From Diaporthe sp. PMI_573 (taxonomy: Eukaryota; Ascomycota; Sordariomycetes; Diaporthales; Diaporthaceae), in contig JAJTUP010000081.1 in NCBI GenBank assembly GCA_021399435.1, positions 62,001-126,000 on the forward strand: a DNA stretch of 64,000 bases, written 5' to 3'. Both the position numbers and the translations under genes were made by a program. The notes beneath the pieces were generated by a model. The model was not told the DNA's origin. It was given only the letters and a program-made list of their open reading frames with translations, and made no database searches. The number at the start of each line of letters is the position of its first letter. Positions within the stretch are counted from its first letter, which is position 1. This document shows positions 62,830-64,000 of this stretch, in pieces.

Positions 62830-64000
62830 AAGTCAACACTGCCACTGACGCTTGCACTTGGGGCTGAATGGTTGGGCTGGTGTGCATGATTGATCAGAGG
62901 TGGTTAACGAGGCTAGCGAGTTGGCGACATGTGTGCACATTGTTGCTTTCGTTGTCGGCGCGGCCCAGCCCCCAGGGACAGAGCCGGTGGTTTTGGCCTC
63001 GTACTCAGCATCGTGAGACGACCGCATCGTAAGCACCATACATTTTGTTCTTGGAAGCATGATAACTCTGTCACTGGATTCAAGGCGACTGTGCACGTTA
63101 TCATGCTCTACGTGGGGCAACAAGACGTCATCCGCCAGATGATCTACGGTATGGAGCGTCGAATTCATCCAGTCTCGCCATGCACGGGGCCAACGAACCC
63201 AGGCATAACCCAGGACACAGGTGCGAAATGCGGTCTAGAGTTCCTTCCGATTTGCTCAAACGAGCCCGGGCGACGCGGGCCGGCGCGCTTACGGCGTCGA
63301 CGTTTTGATGTTTTATGACGCTTCCAGCAGGGCCCGGGGAATCCGCCCCGGCCCACCTAGACATCTGCCGGTGTTAGTCTCGCAGGCACGAGTCGGACCA
63401 GGCCAGTCACAGCCACCTTAGCGTGTCGTACCCGCGAACTCTGAAATCCACCGAGGCAAAGCTTGTGAATTATAGTCAGCGAGAGGCACCTGAGCTTGAA
63501 GGAGAGGGGAGCTTTGACTATTACCACCCTTGGTCATCCACGGACATACCACAGCAGGCAGAGCAGGAGTAAATCGGGGATATCATCGACAAATCTTGTC
63601 ACGGGTCATGCTCGCAGAGCGGGGGGGATACTAGACTTTAGCTTATTGCCGAAGAGAATGAGGGCATCCAGTGTGCCGATCGTTGAGATCCCCATCCCCG
63701 CCTCCAGCCCGCGACCCCTGACATAGCCGGATTCCTTGACAAAGCCGGGTCCTGTGACGCTTGGCTGGCGCGAAAGGAAGCCCAGCTTGAGTAAGAGGCC
63801 GATTGCTCGAGCAGGGCAAATCACCCAGCCCTCTGCAGGTTTTGCAGAGGCTGGTGACTGACGAGCCGGGGAGTTCTTGGTCGTGCTCGGACGCCGTTCA
63901 TGTTGGTGCTGCAGCAGCGAGGTTGCATTGGCAGCCACGGCTCCGACTCGATGAGGGCAACATCGCCGCGGGAAGAGCGTGCCTTGCATTAGACCGCGGC
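62830..64000. other. Right-hand end without a supported gene
   Basis: Several short frames on both strands (for example 62929-63318 on plus and 63606-63989 on minus, which contains LLLKLGFLSRQPSVTGPGFV) have no recognisable domain. They may be edges of a gene outside the window. Confidence 0.35.

Noticed and set aside
1..64000. A Starship-type giant element with a tyrosine-recombinase captain
   Set aside because: The accessory-gene mix is suggestive, but no DUF3435-like frame with the R...H-x-x-R...Y pattern was seen on either strand, and no element borders were found in the window.
1..64000. CRISPR arrays, tRNA or rRNA genes
   Set aside because: No regularly spaced direct repeats, no A/B-box plus cloverleaf candidates and no rRNA-like sequence were noticed on reading; a tRNA scan was not possible here.

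Overview
The window looks like a gene-poor, transposon-rich accessory segment of a filamentous ascomycete genome. The basis is fungal protein families (HeLo, NACHT, ankyrin, C2H2, the fungal PD-(D/E)XK family, a DUF6594-like membrane protein, SDR), very short GT..AG introns with CTGAC/CTAAC-type branch sites, and fungal element families (Fot1/pogo, hAT, Tad-like LINE, Copia, MULE-like). An Aspergillus/Penicillium-type (Eurotiales) host is an inference from gene style, not something shown directly. No rRNA, tRNA, CRISPR or bacterial-type operon was seen.

Layout. 1-5.1 kb: mostly non-coding, with a degenerate tandem repeat and a short two-exon MADS-like gene. 5.1-7.6 kb: intact Fot1/pogo element A abutting a lone terminal repeat of a second copy. 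7.6-10.4 kb: a 5'-truncated TPR-like gene, a multi-exon C2H2 gene and a BTB-like fragment. 10.9-12.2 kb: hAT and pogo-type relics. 15.8-16.5 kb: Copia gag relic, a solo LTR with a target-site duplication, and a pogo end fragment. 16.5-20.2 kb: the best preserved host genes, a 478-aa ankyrin-repeat protein followed on the same strand by a HeLo/pseudokinase protein. 21.6-26.7 kb: a hAT element with intact pogo element B nested in its left end. 26.7-28.8 kb: a broken NACHT gene and another relic. 29.2-30.8 kb: a two-exon PD-(D/E)XK-like gene. 31.4-38.7 kb: LTR copies, a hAT relic, a MULE-like tail and a Tad-like LINE whose 5' end is duplicated as a large perfect inverted repeat. 39.2-52.1 kb: broken host genes (phosphatase, Cys-rich protein, GH64-like, DUF6594-like, GT2-like) and hAT/pogo relics. 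54.1-57.7 kb: a degenerate hAT followed by a 5'-truncated dynamin-like gene. 58.1-59.8 kb: a long-TIR MULE-like element with a smaller hairpin element inside. 61.4-62.8 kb: a pogo relic and a short-chain dehydrogenase.

Two themes stand out. First, host genes of the kind linked to fungal non-self recognition and programmed cell death (HeLo, ankyrin, NACHT, a TPR fragment, dynamin-like) recur here. Second, most of the broken ones (NACHT, TPR, dynamin, DUF6594-like) are cut off at or close to a transposon end, while the far flank of that transposon carries no matching half, so rearrangement rather than simple insertion seems to have shaped the region. The two pogo copies and the ankyrin, HeLo-kinase, PD-(D/E)XK and perhaps SDR genes are the features most likely to be functional.
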